15,907 nucleotides of DNA from an uncultured Alphaproteobacteria bacterium. Lineage in GTDB: Bacteria > Pseudomonadota > Alphaproteobacteria > Sphingomonadales > Sphingomonadaceae. This document shows positions 13,163 to 15,907 of the stretch, piece after piece. The notes below the pieces were generated by a model. The model worked only from the letters and a program-made list of their open reading frames with translations. It made no database searches and was not told the origin of the DNA. The stretch is from positions 1 to 15,907 of the forward strand of contig CAJAHV010000288.1 of assembly GCA_903939555.1 (NCBI GenBank), written 5' to 3'. Positions within the stretch are counted from its first letter, which is position 1. The number at the start of each line of letters is the position of its first letter. Position numbers and translations under genes: made by a program.

Positions 13163-13467
13163 GACAATATCTGGACGCGCTCGGATCGGCGGCGACCTGC
13201 TCCATGCCGATCCGTCATTGCGGCGCGACATCTGGCGCGCGCCATCCGCCGGCAACAGGCCCGCAATGAAATGCGGTTCCGATCGCGTCGGATAGATTGC
13301 GATGCTGCTGACGCGACTGCTCTGCGGCGCGGGATTATCCGCCTCCCGACGACGCCAGACCATATCCGCCGGTTGAACAACCCCCAAGGCTGGCCACTTC
13401 CGGACCCGGCCGGTCGCCTTTCCGGAGCCCAAAGTTCGCGAAACGCAAACGATCGACAACCGCTTGT
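13163..13467. other. Gene-free structured region between the hydrolase-fold gene and tRNA-Leu
   Basis: This 305-bp stretch has no credible gene; open frames across it run into the tRNA and are spurious. It is rich in dyads: CGGATCGGC/GCCGATCCG (13182-13214), CATTGCGG/CCGCAATG (13216-13223 and 13261-13268) enclosing the palindrome TGGCGCGCGCCA (13233-13244), and TCCGA-N5-TCGGA (13278-13292). From about 13300 to 13467 I see nothing specific. Confidence 0.45.
13182..13214 (+). terminator. Hairpin after the hydrolase-fold gene
   Basis: CGGATCGGC (13182-13190) and GCCGATCCG (13206-13214) form a perfect 9-bp GC-rich stem with a 15-nt loop, beginning 20 bases after the stop at 13162. No T-run follows, so it would be a weak or Rho-assisted terminator, or a 3'-end stabilising hairpin. 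Confidence 0.4.
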
Positions 13468-13551
13468 TGGTGCCCCTGGCCGGACTCGAACCAGCACGGA
13501 TCTCTCCATCCGATTTTGAGTCGGACGCGTCTACCATTCCACCACAGGGGC
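13468..13551 (-). tRNA. tRNA-Leu (anticodon CAA)
   Basis: The minus strand folds as a full tRNA. The acceptor stem is GCCCCTG with CAGGGGC, followed by A73 and an encoded CCA. The D-arm contains GGTAGACGC. The anticodon stem TCCGA/TCGGA closes the 7-nt loop CTCAAAA, giving anticodon CAA (plus-strand 13516-13518), which reads the UUG leucine codon. A longer variable arm, as expected for leucine, precedes the T-arm GCTGG-TTCGAGT-CCGGC, which has one T-G pair. The total is 84 bases with CCA. A weak promoter guess on the minus strand is TTGAAA (13588-13583) with TAGGCG (13565-13560). No integrase gene lies next to it. Confidence 0.95.
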
Positions 13552-13738
13552 ACTTGCATCGCCTAGCGCATTGGCGTGCACGTTTCAACGCCCGGTTACC
13601 GGCAAAGGCCTGATGCATGTTTGCAACAGCCCCGAACTTTGTGACATCCGGGTTACAGATTCGACATGTTAGTTCTTTTGAAGTGGCGCGGATTCGTTCA
13701 CGCGCAATTCATTACCAATGGGGTTCAGGGGAAATTTA
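13552..13738 (+). promoter_or_regulatory. Leader region of the second TonB-dependent receptor
   Basis: This 187-bp gap lies upstream of both tRNA-Leu (-) and the receptor (+), so it must carry both promoters. The receptor's ribosome site AGGGG is at 13727-13731, 7 bases before the ATG. The palindromic CCGGTTACCGG (13592-13602) lies in the gap. I could not assign a convincing -35/-10 pair for the receptor. The stretch from about 13635 to 13740 is less GC-rich than its surroundings, consistent with a promoter. Confidence 0.4.
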
Positions 13739-15907
13739 ATGCGTACGTCAATTCTGGCAGGCGTTTCGGCGTTGGCACTCACCGCTGCGCCTGCGCTCGC
13801 GCAGACAGCCGCTGCGAACACCGTCGCACCGGCGACCAAGGTCGCCGCCGCTGTCGCGGAAGATGATGGCGAGCTGATGGTCGTCACCGGGTCGCGCATC
13901 GCGCGGATCTCGCTTGATTCGGCGGTTCCGGTCACCACGCTGACCCGCGACGAGCTGACGATCAATGGTGAAGTCAATATCGGTGACCAGCTTTCACAGC
14001 TACCGGCGTTCCGGGTCAGCTTCGGTACGCAGAATTCGGGCGGCGCCATCGGCACCGCCGGCCTCAACATTCTCGATCTGCGTGGGCAAGGCACCGGCCG
14101 CACCCTGGTGGTGCAGAATGGTCGTCGTCACGTGACGTCGCAGCCGGGCACCAGCACGGTCGACACCGGCACCATTCCCAATGCGCTGGTCGAGCGCGTC
14201 GATGTCGTCACCGGCGCCAATTCGGCCGTCTACGGTTCGGACGCGATCGCCGGGGTCGTCAACTTCGTCCTGAAGAAGGATTTCGACGGCATTGCCATCG
14301 ATGGCCAGACCGGCCTGTCGTCACGCGGTGACCGCCCGACCTATTTCCTGTCCGCGACCATCGGCAAAAATTCCAAAGACGGTCGCGGCAACATTGCCGT
14401 CAACGCCGAATATTCGCAGTCAAACCCGCTGTATTTCAGCCAGCGTGAGGAACAGTCCGGTGCGCTAACCGGCCGTTCGCAGTTCCAGCTGACTCAGGAT
14501 ACGTCGGTATCGGGCCCCGGCCGCACGCCGGAACCGGCAGCGGGTGACGGCATTTTCGATACGACCTTCACGCGCGGCATCAAGAATATCGGCATTTCGA
14601 CCGGTGGCGCCATCACCTCGTCCTGCCCGGCAACAACGGCCACCAACGCCGCGCGCGTGGCGCTCAACTGCTCGGGCCTGTTCACCTCGACGGGTGCGCA
14701 ACTCGGCAACGTCTTTGCCTTCCTGCCCGATGGCACGCTGGTGAAGAACGTCGTTTCGACCGATTTCCGCCCCTTCGGCTCGGGCAACGGCATCGGCGGC
14801 ATCGGTTCGACCTTGCGTGAAGTCGGCCAGTTGCAGACCGGCACCACCCGTTATGCGCTCAACCTGTTGTCACGTTATGAATTCAGCGAAGCGCTGACCG
14901 TCTTCACCGAAGCGAAGTATGTGAAGACCGAATCGGTTCAGGAAGGCCAGCCGACCTTCTCGTCGGGCGCGCTCAATCCGAACTTCAGCATCACCAATCC
15001 CTACCTGACCACCCAGGCGCGCGATACGCTGGTGACGCTGCTGGCACCGGGCGCAACGAGCTTCGCGATCCAGCGCTTCAACATCGATTTTGACGGCCGC
15101 GGCGAGAACCACAGCCGCGACCTGTTCCGCGTCGTTGTCGGCGCTGAAGGCAATTTCCTGGACACCTGGAAGTATGAACTGTCGTTCAATTACGGCCATG
15201 TGAAGACCTTCTACGAGACCAAGGGCAATGTGGACCTCGCCAAATTCACCAATTCGGTGAACGCGGTGCGCAATACCGCCGGCAACATCGTCTGCAGCAT
15301 CAACAATGACGCGAGCACCACCAACGACGACGCTGCTTGCGTTCCTGTCAACCTGTTCGGCCTCGGCGCGCCAAGCAAGCCAGCGCTGAACTATTTCGGC
15401 TACACCTCGTCGCGTGAACAGACATCGAGCCAATATGACATCATGGGCTTTGTCTCGGGCGATTCGTCCAAGCTTTTCAGCCTGCCGGGCGGCGCCGTAT
15501 CATTCTCGGTCGGTGGCGAATGGCGGCGTGAAACCTCCTTCTCGGCCTTTGATGCCTTCACCCGCGGCGGTGGCACCTTCCTGAACTCGATCGCCAACTT
15601 CACGCCGCCGGCGCTCGAAGTGAAGGAAGCCTTTGGTGAAATTCGCGCACCGCTGCTCAAGGACATCTTCCTGATCAAGGAACTGACCGTTGAAGGTGCT
15701 GCACGCATTTCGGAGTACAACACCGGCAACACAGGCTCCACCTTTGCCTGGAACGGCAGTGTCGTCTGGTCGCCGGTCGAAGACCTTCGTTTCCGCGCCG
15801 GCTATGGCCGCGCCGTCCGCGCCCCGACACAGAGCAACCTGTTCTCAGCGCAGAGCCAGACCTTCCTCAACGGTCTCTCCGACCCATGCGGCCAGCAGAA
15901 CATCAAC
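13739..15907 (+). CDS. TonB-dependent outer-membrane receptor (5' part, runs off the window)
   Basis: The first 723 codons of a receptor that continues past the right edge. Residues 1-21 are a signal peptide (ALTAAPALA-QT). A TonB box-like segment ELMVVTGSR is at 45-53. The plug domain follows, with DLRGQGTGRTLVVQNGRR (113-130) and the conserved VERVDVVTGANSAVYGSDAIAGVVNF (151-176). The remainder is barrel, with strand-turn repeats and cysteine-containing loops (for example SSCPATT and NIVCSINN). It belongs to a different subfamily from the receptor at 5282-7612, the long GSRI type that is greatly expanded in sphingomonads and often linked to carbohydrate or peptide uptake. The ATG has AGGGG 7 bases upstream. 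No downstream neighbour is visible, so the substrate cannot be guessed, and it need not belong to the sulfatase locus. Confidence 0.95.
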   Translation, partial: MRTSILAGVSALALTAAPALAQTAAANTVAPATKVAAAVAEDDGELMVVTGSRIARISLDSAVPVTTLTRDELTINGEVNIGDQLSQLPAFRVSFGTQNSGGAIGTAGLNILDLRGQGTGRTLVVQNGRRHVTSQPGTSTVDTGTIPNALVERVDVVTGANSAVYGSDAIAGVVNFVLKKDFDGIAIDGQTGLSSRGDRPTYFLSATIGKNSKDGRGNIAVNAEYSQSNPLYFSQREEQSGALTGRSQFQLTQDTSVSGPGRTPEPAAGDGIFDTTFTRGIKNIGISTGGAITSSCPATTATNAARVALNCSGLFTSTGAQLGNVFAFLPDGTLVKNVVSTDFRPFGSGNGIGGIGSTLREVGQLQTGTTRYALNLLSRYEFSEALTVFTEAKYVKTESVQEGQPTFSSGALNPNFSITNPYLTTQARDTLVTLLAPGATSFAIQRFNIDFDGRGENHSRDLFRVVVGAEGNFLDTWKYELSFNYGHVKTFYETKGNVDLAKFTNSVNAVRNTAGNIVCSINNDASTTNDDAACVPVNLFGLGAPSKPALNYFGYTSSREQTSSQYDIMGFVSGDSSKLFSLPGGAVSFSVGGEWRRETSFSAFDAFTRGGGTFLNSIANFTPPALEVKEAFGEIRAPLLKDIFLIKELTVEGAARISEYNTGNTGSTFAWNGSVVWSPVEDLRFRAGYGRAVRAPTQSNLFSAQSQTFLNGLSDPCGQQNIN

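Noticed and set aside
13271..13519. 82-residue plus-strand frame ending in the tRNA
   Set aside because: Its C-terminal part is the translated tRNA complement, and the rest has no coding features.
13468..13551. tRNA-Leu as an attachment site of an integrated island
   Set aside because: No integrase, no direct repeat of the tRNA 3' end and no phage or plasmid gene was seen in the window.
13052..13618. 188-residue frame on the minus strand spanning tRNA-Leu
   Set aside because: It runs straight through the tRNA and overlaps the end of the hydrolase-fold gene; the tRNA-derived peptide is a known type of false gene.
1..15907. CRISPR arrays, insertion sequences, toxin-antitoxin or phage-defence genes
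   Set aside because: No regular repeat-spacer array, terminal inverted repeats with transposase, or defence-type protein was found on either strand.

Overview
The window looks like chromosomal DNA of a GC-rich alphaproteobacterium, most likely of the order Sphingomonadales. The grounds are two large TonB-dependent receptors, an abundance of short-chain dehydrogenases (SDRs), a Rieske oxygenase, a GPH-type sugar symporter, and convergent gene ends filled with CCTCTCCC/GGGAGAGG-type hairpins. The genus cannot be fixed from the sequence alone. No transposase, integrase, phage gene or CRISPR array was seen.

Layout. (1) 1-126: the 3' end of an SDR gene (+), followed by a hairpin cluster. (2) 232-1629: a Rieske ring-hydroxylating oxygenase alpha subunit (-), divergent from an SDR at 1755-2537 (+) across a 125-bp control region holding the palindrome TGACGCGTCA. 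(3) A convergent hairpin, then a minus-strand series that in transcription order is TonB-dependent receptor (7612-5282), sulfatase (5278-3941), small exported protein (3805-3482) and SDR (3374-2580). (4) Divergent from that series, a plus-strand operon: TetR-family regulator (7792-8439, TTG start), GH3 beta-glycosidase (8436-10562, ATGA overlap) and GPH/MFS symporter (10597-11958, TTG start). (5) An exported alpha/beta-hydrolase-fold protein (12227-13162) whose nucleophile-elbow serine is replaced by alanine. (6) A structured intergenic stretch and tRNA-Leu(CAA) (13468-13551, -). (7) The first 723 codons of a second TonB-dependent receptor that runs off the right edge.

How the genes may work together. 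The centre (about 3.9-12.0 kb) reads as a TetR-controlled locus for uptake and breakdown of a sulfated glycoside. The receptor would bring the substrate across the outer membrane, and the exported formylglycine-type sulfatase would remove sulfate in the periplasm. The symporter would carry the desulfated glycoside across the inner membrane, and the signal-less GH3 enzyme would cleave it in the cytoplasm. The flanking SDRs and Rieske oxygenase could oxidise the released aglycone; that last step is only inference. A perfect inverted repeat, AAAACAG-N6-CTGTTTT at 7693-7712, lies between the two divergent operons, on the start region of the regulator promoter and on a candidate -35 of the receptor promoter, so one TetR dimer site could control both arms.
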